From: Providencia rettgeri
GTDB taxonomy: Bacteria > Pseudomonadota > Gammaproteobacteria > Enterobacterales > Enterobacteriaceae
Direction of reading: 5' to 3'
DNA: 64,000 nucleotides
NCBI RefSeq assembly: GCF_041075285.1
Contig: NZ_CP163512.1
Span: 3,038,001 to 3,102,000 of the forward strand
Below the pieces are notes generated by a model that saw nothing but the letters and a program-made list of their open reading frames with translations, did no database searches and was not told the DNA's origin. Position numbers and translations under genes: made by a program. This document shows positions 9,201-17,712 of the stretch, in pieces; within the stretch, counting starts at the first letter, position 1; each line of letters begins with the position of its first letter.

Positions 9201-10448
9201 CTAGGTCCGGTAATGGCGTTTATCCAAACCGTATTTTTTCATTCGCAAATATAACTTTTTACGTGGCATTTGCAGGTATTCTGATACGTCATTAATTCGC
9301 CCTTGATGAATGTTAAGCGCTTCCGTAATAATTTGTCGTTCATAATTTTCAATTTGCTGATCTAACGCCGTTGGGGTAACGGAAGCCAATAATGGATTTA
9401 CCGTTTCCCCCATCGGCATAATGCCAACAGCGTAAAGTTCTGCCGCATTCGCCAATTCACCCACATTTCCAGGCCAATGACGTCGCGTTAATTTTTTAAT
9501 AAAGGCGTCATCCAGCACGGGGAAATGTAGATTCAAGCGAGTACATGCCAATTCAAGGTAATGCTCAAAAAGCGGTGCGATATCAGCCTTCCTTTGTGAT
9601 AACGGCAAACAGTTAATTTGTGTCATTGAAAAACAATAATAGAGTTCAGCAATTAACTTTTGCTGTTTCGTTAAGAGAATTAATGGCGTTTCTGAAATAC
9701 CAATTAAGCGAAATTGGCGGTGTTCCCGCTGAAGATGCTGCGCTAAAAAACGTTGCTGAGCCAATGGCATCAATTCAATATTTTTTATGACTAAAGTGCC
9801 ACCGACAACATCATCCAACCATATGTCTAATGGTATTTCTTGCTCATTTAACAGCGTTTTAATCACTAGAGGAGCGCTTCGGTTAGTACTAATTTGGTGC
9901 AAATAACGGGACAAATAAACCCGACCTGTCCCTAACGCTCCATGAAAGAACACGGCGGCATGGGTTTCTGCTAACCCCTGTAATTGTAAATGAATTTGCT
10001 GCGTCCATTCACTTTGACCGACTAGATTGAGTGTCAGTTGCTTTTGTCCCCAGCGCCGTTGAATAACCCGTTGTTTACGCGCAGCAAGGGCTTTTCCCAC
10101 TTCCAATAACAGATATTCAGGATTGATAGGCTTTTGAATAAAGTCCCACGCACCTAATTTAACGGCTTCAACCGCCATCGGCACATCCCCATGACCAGTG
10201 ATCAGTAAAACAGGTAAATGTTTATCTTTTTCAAGGAATAAGCTCATCAAATCAATGCCAGAACAGTGGGGCATGCAGACATCGCTCAAAACAATACCAC
10301 ACCAATCCCGATGAATAAGATCTTTTGCAGCTAACGGGTCATCACAACAGAATACACGGTAGCCAGCCTGCTCAAGCAGTAGACAATAGGCTTCAAGTAC
10401 ATCTTTGTCGTCATCTATGAGTAAAATATCGTTATTATCATCAAGCAT
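9201..10448 (-). CDS. pgtA: Response regulator PgtA, phosphoglycerate transport system
   Basis: PgtA is the response regulator of the two-component system that induces uptake of phosphoglycerates and phosphoenolpyruvate. The receiver domain (1-120) has the acidic pair in LLIDDDKD and phospho-acceptor Asp56 in VLSDVCMP. The middle looks like an NtrC-type AAA+ domain but is degenerate: Walker A is GALGTGRV (170-177) without the lysine, Walker B is GGTLVIKNIE instead of GGTLFLDEIG, and no GAFTGA loop is present. It therefore should not activate sigma-54 polymerase. The C-terminus has a Fis-type helix-turn-helix (INDVSEYLQMPRKKLYLRMK). It overlaps pgtB by 8 bases. Salmonella PgtA has the same overall length. 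Confidence 0.88.
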   Translation of the reverse strand: MLDDNNDILLIDDDKDVLEAYCLLLEQAGYRVFCCDDPLAAKDLIHRDWCGIVLSDVCMPHCSGIDLMSLFLEKDKHLPVLLITGHGDVPMAVEAVKLGAWDFIQKPINPEYLLLEVGKALAARKQRVIQRRWGQKQLTLNLVGQSEWTQQIHLQLQGLAETHAAVFFHGALGTGRVYLSRYLHQISTNRSAPLVIKTLLNEQEIPLDIWLDDVVGGTLVIKNIELMPLAQQRFLAQHLQREHRQFRLIGISETPLILLTKQQKLIAELYYCFSMTQINCLPLSQRKADIAPLFEHYLELACTRLNLHFPVLDDAFIKKLTRRHWPGNVGELANAAELYAVGIMPMGETVNPLLASVTPTALDQQIENYERQIITEALNIHQGRINDVSEYLQMPRKKLYLRMKKYGLDKRHYRT

Positions 10449-12447
10449 GTTCTTGCACCTTCTTAAAACTTAAAATGACACATCCATTGCGGGTAAGGGT
10501 TGAAGCAATTCGCATTTCTCCCCCCAATTGCTGCATAATCGAGGCGCTAATCGATAGCCCCATTCCTAAACCAATTTCTTTACTGGTGGTAAACGGCTTC
10601 ATTAACGAGTCCGCCAGTTCTATAGGCCAGCCCTCGCCGTTATCAGTAATGTACACCGTTAAATTATCTATCGATTCACTGTAATCGATAGAAATAACGG
10701 CATGGTTTGGGCTAGCATCCAATGCATTGACCAATAAATTCACCAAAACTTGCGAAATACCGATTTCATCCCCCAATACCAAGGGTATTTTCTCCGGAAG
10801 ATGCAGCGCAGCCTGACGAGTTTTGCGTTGCAATAACAAAATATCCCACGCATTTTGCAGGCTTTTAACTAAATCGATAGCCTGTAGTGTTTCTTGGCTA
10901 TCTCGCTTGCGAGCGAATTGACGTAATGAACGAATGATCCCATCCACACGTGCAATCAATGACTCGGACTTATTAAGTGAGGTAATAACTCCTTGCTGAT
11001 CCTGCCGTTGCAGGGCTTTTTTAGCCATATACACATGCATCGATAACGCATTAAGTGGTTGGTTAATTTCGTGTGCCAATGACGTCATGGTTTGTCCAAC
11101 CACTGCTAATTTTGCCGTTTGGATCAATTCATCTTGCGTGGTTCTTAAATTCTGCTCAATCACCTTGCGATCGCTAATCTCTTGCTCTAACTGATGTTTT
11201 TGCTGGTTGATTTGCTCCAATGTTCGTTGTAGCAACATTGCGATACGTCCTAATTCATCACGACCGCCAACCGGAATTTGCGTCGTTAAGTCTCCAAGGC
11301 TAATTTTTACCACTGCTTGGTTCAACAAATTAAAACGTTTAACCAACCGTGAGCGGATCACAAAGTAGTTAAATAATACCGCCAACAATAATGCCAATAA
11401 GGCGGTAATGATAATGACCGTCCCGCTCAGTGACATAATGTCCGATAAATGGTGGTTTAGGGTCTGTAGTTGTGAATGGCTATTGCCTAATTGCAGGTCA
11501 AGTTGGGTTCGAAAGCGGGCGAGAATGCGGTCTTTTTCCGTCGTCATTTCTGATAACGCGTTTTTAGCACTTTGGTAATTTTGCAGTGCTGACGGCATAT
11601 TGCTCTCTGATAGGCCAATATCTAAAAGTTCATCAATCGTTTGATAGAGCGTCACCGTGCTTGGGTATTGGTTTAATGCGCCTTCATGTCCAGCTATGTT
11701 GGTTTTTAAGTAACGTAAGTAACGGATATAGCTGTTATTTTCCTCTTGTGCATCCTGTGAGACATTACTCTGCATGCTTTTTAGCCGATTCACCAACACA
11801 TTCACAATTTGGTCTTCTAAGCGTGCTAAAGTATAAATTAATTGCAGTTCGCTTTGCACACTGCGTAATCGGCTTTGCAAAGCTTTCGCTTGATTGGGTT
11901 CTTGCTCAAACTTATCTAATAACGACCCTTGCTGTAAGCTAATATCTTGCGATAGTGACGTCAATTCCGTATTAAAATCATCATGTAACCAACTGATACG
12001 GGCCGATAGCGTATTCACTTTTTCGTTGGCTAAAAACAGTGTGTAGAGCGCTTTATCAAGCTGAGAAAGTAAATCTTGGCTTTCAGAAATGATTTCAGCA
12101 ATTTGCTGATGATCTCGCCCCGTTAAATTCTGATTTATTCCATTGATTTTACTCAAGTGTTCTGTAATTTGGTTACGCAGTTGCAGTCGTGTCGCGGTAT
12201 TGGGGGCTTTTAAAAACTCATTGAGTTCTTCAACTAAGGTATTCAATTGACCATCAATTAAAAATGATGATTGAATACGCGGAAAGTAATCACCCAGCGC
12301 ATAACGAATTTGTTGGTTTTGTTCGTGCCATGCATACAAGCTTGCCCCGCTGACAATCAATGTCATGAAGGTCACCGCAATAAATGCGCTGCGTAAAATA
12401 CCGCTTAAACTAAATAAGCCTAAATAATTGATTATCCAGCGCTTCAT
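10441..12447 (-). CDS. pgtB: Sensor histidine kinase PgtB
   Basis: PgtB is the membrane sensor kinase of the pgt system. It has one membrane segment near the N-terminus (about 18-38), a long helical periplasmic domain rich in Gln and Leu, a second membrane segment (about 340-362), a HAMP region and a coiled coil. The H-box is HEINQPLNAL, and the ATPase domain shows VNALDAS, DNGEGW and GLGMGLS. It should phosphorylate PgtA when PgtC reports external phosphoglycerate. It overlaps pgtA by 8 bases and pgtC by 4, which makes pgtC-pgtB-pgtA one operon. At 668 residues it matches Salmonella PgtB. Confidence 0.9.
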   Translation of the reverse strand: MKRWIINYLGLFSLSGILRSAFIAVTFMTLIVSGASLYAWHEQNQQIRYALGDYFPRIQSSFLIDGQLNTLVEELNEFLKAPNTATRLQLRNQITEHLSKINGINQNLTGRDHQQIAEIISESQDLLSQLDKALYTLFLANEKVNTLSARISWLHDDFNTELTSLSQDISLQQGSLLDKFEQEPNQAKALQSRLRSVQSELQLIYTLARLEDQIVNVLVNRLKSMQSNVSQDAQEENNSYIRYLRYLKTNIAGHEGALNQYPSTVTLYQTIDELLDIGLSESNMPSALQNYQSAKNALSEMTTEKDRILARFRTQLDLQLGNSHSQLQTLNHHLSDIMSLSGTVIIITALLALLLAVLFNYFVIRSRLVKRFNLLNQAVVKISLGDLTTQIPVGGRDELGRIAMLLQRTLEQINQQKHQLEQEISDRKVIEQNLRTTQDELIQTAKLAVVGQTMTSLAHEINQPLNALSMHVYMAKKALQRQDQQGVITSLNKSESLIARVDGIIRSLRQFARKRDSQETLQAIDLVKSLQNAWDILLLQRKTRQAALHLPEKIPLVLGDEIGISQVLVNLLVNALDASPNHAVISIDYSESIDNLTVYITDNGEGWPIELADSLMKPFTTSKEIGLGMGLSISASIMQQLGGEMRIASTLTRNGCVILSFKKVQEHA

Positions 12448-13712
12448 TTAACTGTTTCCAAATAGGCAATCGCACGGCGTTGTTGTTCCTGAAAGAAGCG
12501 CTGCCAGCGCATATATTCCACTTCCGCTTTACCGCTATCCTCGAAACGTGAATAGTAATCCGGATCACGACTTTCCGCCTCTGTGACTGGCACCGCAGTC
12601 AGTAATGCACGTGCTTCAGGTAACGGTTTTTTTAATTGGGACTCCGCAATATAAACCGCACGCCATGCATCTTTAGATTCCATCAAGCGATAAGTAATCG
12701 CATAATCAAATAGTTGCTGAACTAGGCGTTGGCGTTTTAACACTAAATGTTCATCTAACAGTTTTGGCTGGTTTAATAGTTGGCTTTGTTGCACTTTGCG
12801 TGGATCACTGTCCGGCAATGGTGTCACTGGGTATTTTCCCGTATTGCTATCTGCTAATATTTTTTGTCCCTGCTCACTCAATAAAAAGTTGATAAATTGC
12901 TGGGCTTTTTCCTGATGCAAACTATATCGAGTGATAGCAATAAAGGTGGGTAATGTCGCTGAATCCGGTAAATAATGGAATTCAAGATCAGGCTCTCCGA
13001 GCAACAAGTTAGCGTAGTTATCAATAATCGGTGCCGCACCACCTAATCCTGTTTTAATTTTGTCTGCGACACCAAAGCTACGAGATGAAACTGTCGCTAA
13101 GTTCCCAGATACATTGAGTAAAATTCGCCACCCTTCATCCCATCCCCACTGCTGTAACAGTGATTCGATCATAAGGTGATATGTATCTGAGCGTGACGGG
13201 CTACTGATCAATAACATACCTTGGTAGCGGCTATCAGTTAGCGCGTTCCAGGTTTTCGGAATGGGTAATTGGTTTTCCGCCATCCAGTGGCGGTTAGCAA
13301 AAATGCCATAACCGGAAAATGCCACTGCGGCAACAGTCCCTTTTAATGATGCAGGCACTAAGTTTTGTGAGATATCTGGGGGATTGTGTAACGCGGCTAA
13401 GCGGTCATGCTGCTGTAAATGCTGCATTAGCATTGGAGAAGAGGTTAAAACCAAATCCACATTTTCCATCACTTGGGTATCGAGCAAGCGCTCTAAAGAG
13501 GCGCTGGTTCGGTTAATGGTTCGAATGGGTATGGCATCTGGTAAGGCATTCCAACTGTCCATGATATGGATCGTCGCTTCAGGAGAAAGTGTCGTTGCAA
13601 TCACCAATTCGTCATTTTGTATAGCAGCCAAACGGCTAGAAAAAGCTAACCCTATGATAGGTATTAGCAATATTAAAAACATCACCTTAAATCGAATTAT
13701 TTTTTTTTGCAT
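12444..13712 (-). CDS. pgtC: Periplasmic regulatory binding protein PgtC
   Basis: PgtC takes part in sensing phosphoglycerate together with PgtB. The N-terminal hydrophobic stretch (residues 9-28, ending SRLAA) is a signal peptide or anchor. The remainder resembles an iron-type periplasmic binding protein: LVIATTLSPEA at the start of the mature part, then a two-lobe fold with DSNTGKYPVTPLPDSDP near residue 290. It is not part of a transporter here; the carrier is the divergent MFS protein PgtP. It is first in the minus-strand operon, and its stop overlaps the pgtB start. A sequence resembling an FNR/CRP site lies 28 bases upstream of its ATG. Confidence 0.88.
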   Translation of the reverse strand: MQKKIIRFKVMFLILLIPIIGLAFSSRLAAIQNDELVIATTLSPEATIHIMDSWNALPDAIPIRTINRTSASLERLLDTQVMENVDLVLTSSPMLMQHLQQHDRLAALHNPPDISQNLVPASLKGTVAAVAFSGYGIFANRHWMAENQLPIPKTWNALTDSRYQGMLLISSPSRSDTYHLMIESLLQQWGWDEGWRILLNVSGNLATVSSRSFGVADKIKTGLGGAAPIIDNYANLLLGEPDLEFHYLPDSATLPTFIAITRYSLHQEKAQQFINFLLSEQGQKILADSNTGKYPVTPLPDSDPRKVQQSQLLNQPKLLDEHLVLKRQRLVQQLFDYAITYRLMESKDAWRAVYIAESQLKKPLPEARALLTAVPVTEAESRDPDYYSRFEDSGKAEVEYMRWQRFFQEQQRRAIAYLETVK

Positions 13713-13740
13713 GGGATGCTCCTAAGCCCGGTGTGTAGAT

Positions 13741-13754
13741 GTGATTTACATCAA
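13741..13754 (-). promoter_or_regulatory. FNR-like (or CRP-like) site upstream of pgtC
   Basis: Read on the minus strand the sequence is TTGATGTAAATCAC, 9 of 10 positions of the FNR consensus TTGAT-N4-ATCAA. The same bases read on the plus strand begin TGTGA-N6-TCAAG, a weaker CRP half match. Its closeness to the pgtC start would suit a site overlapping the promoter. Confidence 0.45.
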
Positions 13755-14048
13755 GAAAGTAACAATTTTTTTATTTGTGCTAAAAAAGTGTTTGAGACAT
13801 TTTTTACCCTTTTATCTTCATTTTCTTATTTATTTGAAATCACTAAAAAAAACTAAATATCATTTATGTGAATTATTAAGATGTTTTAAATAACTAGAAA
13901 TACCGCTGAAATAGGAACAAAAATTAGGAATTAAATAAAACAACGGTAATAAGTTTATCGTATTTTCTTTTTTTGTTCCTCTCATTACGTCATTAATGTA
14001 ACCGCTAACACATTCTGAATAAAAATAAATTCTGCCAATGATACTCAT

Positions 14049-14095
14049 GGGTCAAATTGACTCTTACCTTTCCAAAATTGGGTCAAAATTGACTC
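14049..14095. promoter_or_regulatory. Two near-identical palindromes upstream of pgtP, probable PgtA operator
   Basis: GGGTCAAATTGACTC (14049-14063) and GGGTCAAAATTGACTC (14080-14095) are both palindromic around GTCAA...TTGAC. Their centres are about 31-32 bases apart, close to three helical turns, so both face the same side of the DNA. They lie 113-159 bases before pgtP in the gap between the divergent pgtC and pgtP genes. I infer they bind PgtA. The rest of the 13713-14207 gap is AT-rich and shows no credible gene. Confidence 0.6.
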
Positions 14096-14207
14096 AAACT
14101 CATGATATTGAGATCTTTTTTAAAGAAGAACATGATGAGCTGGTCAAAAACAAAAACGACAAAAATTCAAAAAATAATTTTTTAATATTATTAATACAGG
14201 TGAATTT

Positions 14208-15587
14208 ATGCTGCCATTTTTAAAACCCGCTACGGCCAAAAATAGTGTTGCACCTGAAAAAGTCTCCGCAACATATAAACGTTATCGTGTTCAAGCGCTG
14301 CTCAGTGTATTTCTGGGTTATTTAGCTTATTATATTGTTCGTAATAATTTCACACTCTCCACACCTTATTTAAAAGAAAATTTAGATTTAACCACAACGC
14401 AAATTGGTATGTTAAGTAGTTGCATGTTAATTGCATATGGTATCAGTAAGGGTGTTATGAGCAGCTTAGCGGATAAAGCTAGCCCAAAAGCCTTTATGGC
14501 ATTTGGTTTGATCCTCTGTGCCATCGTTAACTTTGGCATGGGCTTTAGTCATGCATTTTGGCTATTTGCTGGCTTTGTTGTTCTTAATGGCTTATTCCAA
14601 GGGATGGGCGTTGGCCCTTCATTTATTACCATTGCCAATTGGTTCCCGCGTAGAGAACGTGGTCGCATAGGCGCTTTTTGGAATATTTCCCATAATGTCG
14701 GGGGCGGCATCGTCGCACCTATCGTCGGTGCAGCTTTTGCTGTACTTGGGACTGAACATTGGCAAAGCGCCAGTTATATGGTGCCTGCGGTTATCGCTAT
14801 TCTGTTTGCTGCTGTCGTCTTAATTTTAGGTAAAGGCACACCTGTTCAAGAAGGCCTGCCAGCCCTTGATAAAATGATGCCTGAAGAAAAAGTGTTACTT
14901 ACCACAGAGCAAAAAGACAAATCACCGGAGAACATGAGCGCATTCCAAATTTTCTGTACTTATGTGCTGAAAAACAAAAATGCATGGTATATCTCATTTG
15001 TGGATGTTTTCGTCTATATGGTGCGCTTTGGTGTGATCAGTTGGTTACCCATTTACTTACTGACAGAGAAAAATTTCTCTAAAGACCAAATGAGTGTGGC
15101 TTTCTTATTCTTCGAATGGGCGGCTATTCCTTCCACCTTATTAGCGGGTTGGTTAACAGACAAGCTGTTTAAAGGTCGCAGAATGCCATTAGCCATTATG
15201 TGTATGGTATTGATTTTCTTCTGCTTGGTGGGTTACTGGCAGAGCCAATCCCTTGCGCTCGTCACTTTCTTCGCAGCGGTTGTTGGTTGCTTAATCTATG
15301 TACCTCAATTCTTAGCTTCTGTACAAACTATGGAAATTGTACCGAGTTTCGCTGTTGGCTCAGCAGTAGGTTTACGAGGCTTCCTAAGCTATATTTTAGG
15401 AGCGACTCTGGGAACAAGCTTGTTTGGCTTTATTGTTGACCGCATGGGTTGGCATGCCGGGTTCTACCTACTTTTAGGTGGGATTGTTTGCTGCATTATC
15501 TTCTGCATCCTGTCCCATTTAGGTGCATTAGAATTAGAACGTAATCGCCAAAAAGCATTAAAGCCTATTCAATTAGCAAATGCATAA
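14208..15587 (+). CDS. pgtP: Phosphoglycerate MFS transporter PgtP
   Basis: PgtP belongs to the organophosphate:phosphate antiporters (UhpT, GlpT, UhpC relatives) and imports 2- and 3-phosphoglycerate and phosphoenolpyruvate. The 459-residue protein has about 12 membrane segments. After the N-terminus comes the family pattern RYRVQALLSVFLGYLAYYIV with the arginines needed for phosphate binding, and NWFPRRERGRIGAFWNISHN is the characteristic cytoplasmic loop. The start ATG at 14208 has CAGGTG seven bases upstream. It is transcribed away from pgtCBA and ends in a strong hairpin. Confidence 0.93.
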   Translation: MLPFLKPATAKNSVAPEKVSATYKRYRVQALLSVFLGYLAYYIVRNNFTLSTPYLKENLDLTTTQIGMLSSCMLIAYGISKGVMSSLADKASPKAFMAFGLILCAIVNFGMGFSHAFWLFAGFVVLNGLFQGMGVGPSFITIANWFPRRERGRIGAFWNISHNVGGGIVAPIVGAAFAVLGTEHWQSASYMVPAVIAILFAAVVLILGKGTPVQEGLPALDKMMPEEKVLLTTEQKDKSPENMSAFQIFCTYVLKNKNAWYISFVDVFVYMVRFGVISWLPIYLLTEKNFSKDQMSVAFLFFEWAAIPSTLLAGWLTDKLFKGRRMPLAIMCMVLIFFCLVGYWQSQSLALVTFFAAVVGCLIYVPQFLASVQTMEIVPSFAVGSAVGLRGFLSYILGATLGTSLFGFIVDRMGWHAGFYLLLGGIVCCIIFCILSHLGALELERNRQKALKPIQLANA

Positions 15588-15597
15588 TTGATAACTG

Positions 15598-15634
15598 ATT
15601 CATCGTGCGTATTTATTCACTACGCACGATGAAT
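15598..15634. terminator. Terminator between pgtP and the convergent acyltransferase
   Basis: ATTCATCGTGCGTA (15598-15611) is the exact inverse of TACGCACGATGAAT (15621-15634), with a 9-base loop. It separates two convergent genes, though neither side has a long U-tract. Confidence 0.7.
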
Positions 15635-15644
15635 ACGCTAAGAT

Positions 15645-17348
15645 TTACAGATGGACCCCAATATACCGTTGATAGCGTGTAGGTTTGAGTTTAGTTAAAT
15701 CCACCAGCACCAAACCATCAATACAATCATTAAATGATGGGTCAGTCCCAAAATCCATAAATTGCACACCACCAGGCTCACACAACTCAGTGTATTGCTT
15801 ATAAAGTGTCGGAATAGAACAGCCGATGTTATTTAATAAGCTTTTAAGTTTCACCAAATCGTCTTGGTAATTATCACCCGCGAATTGCGCCAACACCTGC
15901 GGTAAAGAGGCTGGGTAAGGCTGGTGAGATTGTGCCATTGATTGTTCCGCTGAAAAATATAAGCGATAGAAAGCAATCAGTAGATCTCGCGCCGCAACAG
16001 GCATCGCCCCCGAAATGGAGACGGGACCAAATAAGTAACGGTATTGGGGGTATTTCGCTAAGTAGGCCCCAATCCCTAACCATAGATAATCAAGCCCACG
16101 TTTTCCCCAATATTTTGGCTGAATAAAACTGCGACCTAACTCAATACCTTGAGCAAGGATGGGGAACATACCTTCATCATAGTGGAATAAGCTAGCACTG
16201 TAGATCCCCGCTAGCCCTTTGGTTTCAATTTGCTTTTCGGTGGGTATAAAACGATATGCACCGACAATATCCAATTCATCTTCATCCCACAACACCAGAT
16301 GATAATAGTCATCATCATAACTGTCTAAGTCTCGACGTTTGCCGGAGCCTTCCCCCACTGCGCGAAACGCAATCTCACGTAACCGCCCTAATTCACGCAA
16401 TATTGGCGAGCGAATATCTTGATTGCGTTGGTAAAGATAAATCGCTTTACCATCGGGAGATGTGCCTAAACGCTCACAAAGTGCTATGGCTTTTTTCAGT
16501 TCGAGTCTATCTTCAGGTAAAGCTATCGCCGCTTCGCTGGTAAATAGCCCTTCTTTTCCTTTTCCTAACAAATAGATGTGACGGCGAAAACGCTCGGCTA
16601 ATTCGTGGGCTTTGGTGTGGCCATCATACCAATGGCTAAAGGGAATACGCCCCCCAATGCGAATGTTGAGTTTTTTGCCGCGCTGCTTAAACATCTCTCT
16701 GACTAGCATCAATGTAGATAAGGGTTTGTAAACCAATGAGGTGAGGTAAAATAAATGGCTATTTCGCCCCTGAATATGAATAGGCACAATCGCTGCTCGC
16801 GCTTTGGCGGCTAGACGTAAAAAACCAGTGCGCCAGTGGCTATCGCGGATCCCTTTACTACTGAGCCTTGAAACTTCCCCCGCAGGGAATACAATCAATG
16901 CTCCTCGGTTAACTAAATGTTGCTGCATCGCCTCCACTTGCTGGCGATTGGTTCGGTTATTCATGTTATCGACAGCAATAAATAGACTTTTGAGTGGTTC
17001 AATATAATTAAGAAACTGGTTCGCCACGATTTTCACATCCGGTCTCACTGCGGCCACTGTGCGCAATAACGCCAAGCCATCCAATGAACCAATCGGGTGA
17101 TTTGCCACTAAAACAATGGGGCCTTCTGCGGGAATATTTTCTAAGTCACCTTCCGTTAATTCACAACAAAGATGAAAATGCTCAATAATTTGCTCAATAA
17201 GATCCAACCCTTTTAAATGGGGGTGTTCTTGAGCAAATTGGCTAAACTCTTTTTCAAAAAGCAGGTGCTTTAACAAACTGCGTTTCCATGCAGGTGGGGT
17301 TTGATGCGGATATATATCGTGGAGTAAGGTATCGATACTAAACATCAT
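15645..17348 (-). CDS. Two-domain acyltransferase resembling bifunctional ornithine lipid synthase OlsF
   Basis: The N-terminal half is a PlsC/OlsA-type glycerolipid O-acyltransferase: NHPIGSLDG with the catalytic H84-x5-D90 pair, later FPAGEVSR and IVPIHIQGRNS. The C-terminal half (about 300-480) is an OlsB/hemolysin-type N-acyltransferase of the GNAT fold, with REIAFRAVGEGSGKRRDLDS, DIVGAYRFIP and GIELGRSFIQPKYWGKRGLD. Joining both activities in one protein is the layout of OlsF, which makes ornithine lipids, phosphorus-free membrane lipids. The order O-acyl then N-acyl domain also fits. The gene stands alone. GGAG lies 5 bases before ATG ATG. Substrate amino acid is inferred; a plain lysophospholipid acyltransferase fused to a GNAT domain of other function is the alternative. 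Confidence 0.75.
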   Translation of the reverse strand: MMFSIDTLLHDIYPHQTPPAWKRSLLKHLLFEKEFSQFAQEHPHLKGLDLIEQIIEHFHLCCELTEGDLENIPAEGPIVLVANHPIGSLDGLALLRTVAAVRPDVKIVANQFLNYIEPLKSLFIAVDNMNNRTNRQQVEAMQQHLVNRGALIVFPAGEVSRLSSKGIRDSHWRTGFLRLAAKARAAIVPIHIQGRNSHLFYLTSLVYKPLSTLMLVREMFKQRGKKLNIRIGGRIPFSHWYDGHTKAHELAERFRRHIYLLGKGKEGLFTSEAAIALPEDRLELKKAIALCERLGTSPDGKAIYLYQRNQDIRSPILRELGRLREIAFRAVGEGSGKRRDLDSYDDDYYHLVLWDEDELDIVGAYRFIPTEKQIETKGLAGIYSASLFHYDEGMFPILAQGIELGRSFIQPKYWGKRGLDYLWLGIGAYLAKYPQYRYLFGPVSISGAMPVAARDLLIAFYRLYFSAEQSMAQSHQPYPASLPQVLAQFAGDNYQDDLVKLKSLLNNIGCSIPTLYKQYTELCEPGGVQFMDFGTDPSFNDCIDGLVLVDLTKLKPTRYQRYIGVHL

Positions 17349-17517
17349 ATTGTCTCCATCCGAGCTGAGTTACTGCGAACATAAGTCAAATGAGTGACAG
17401 CATGATGGCAGTTTTATGACAATATAATGAAGTGATAAAAATGCCCTATCCCCATATGCACTCCATCATTTCGTGATTATCTTCCCAGATCGTTGAGCCG
17501 TTTCTCGAACACTTCAC

Positions 17518-17546
17518 TCGTCAATAACGGTCGACACTTTTGACGA
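17518..17546. promoter_or_regulatory. Activator palindrome upstream of fdhF (probable FhlA site)
   Basis: TCGTCA at 17518-17523 and TGACGA at 17541-17546 flank a central GTCGA, making two overlapping copies of the pattern TCGTCA-N4/5-(T)GTCGA in opposite directions that share the TCGA. The same arrangement appears before hydN, and one copy before hyfA. It is about 95 bases upstream of the -24 element, a usual distance for a sigma-54 activator. Nearby CATTTCGTGATT at about 17467 may be a further half site. The rest of 17349-17638 holds no gene. Confidence 0.6.
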
Positions 17547-17640
17547 TCACAGTAGGCGTTAAGCCTCTAGACAGTGCAATAATTATTTCAAGATTAGCAA
17601 ATTCAATATGTTAGCCATTAATAAATAGCGCTTAAAAATT

Positions 17641-17655
17641 GGCATAAACCCTGCA
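17641..17655 (+). promoter_or_regulatory. Sigma-54 (-24/-12) promoter of fdhF
   Basis: TTGGCATAAACCCTGCA has GG at 17641-17642 and GC at 17653-17654, separated by exactly 10 bases as sigma-54 promoters require. It lies 58 bases before the chosen fdhF start. Confidence 0.8.
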
Positions 17656-17712
17656 TTAGCTTAGGTGTTAAGGCGGCAATGACCGCTAAATAAAAACATA
17701 GGAGCAATGTTG

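Noticed and set aside
14038..14223. Plus-strand frame of 61 codons before pgtP
   Set aside because: It runs through the two palindromes and into the pgtP start in another frame; composition is that of AT-rich spacer.
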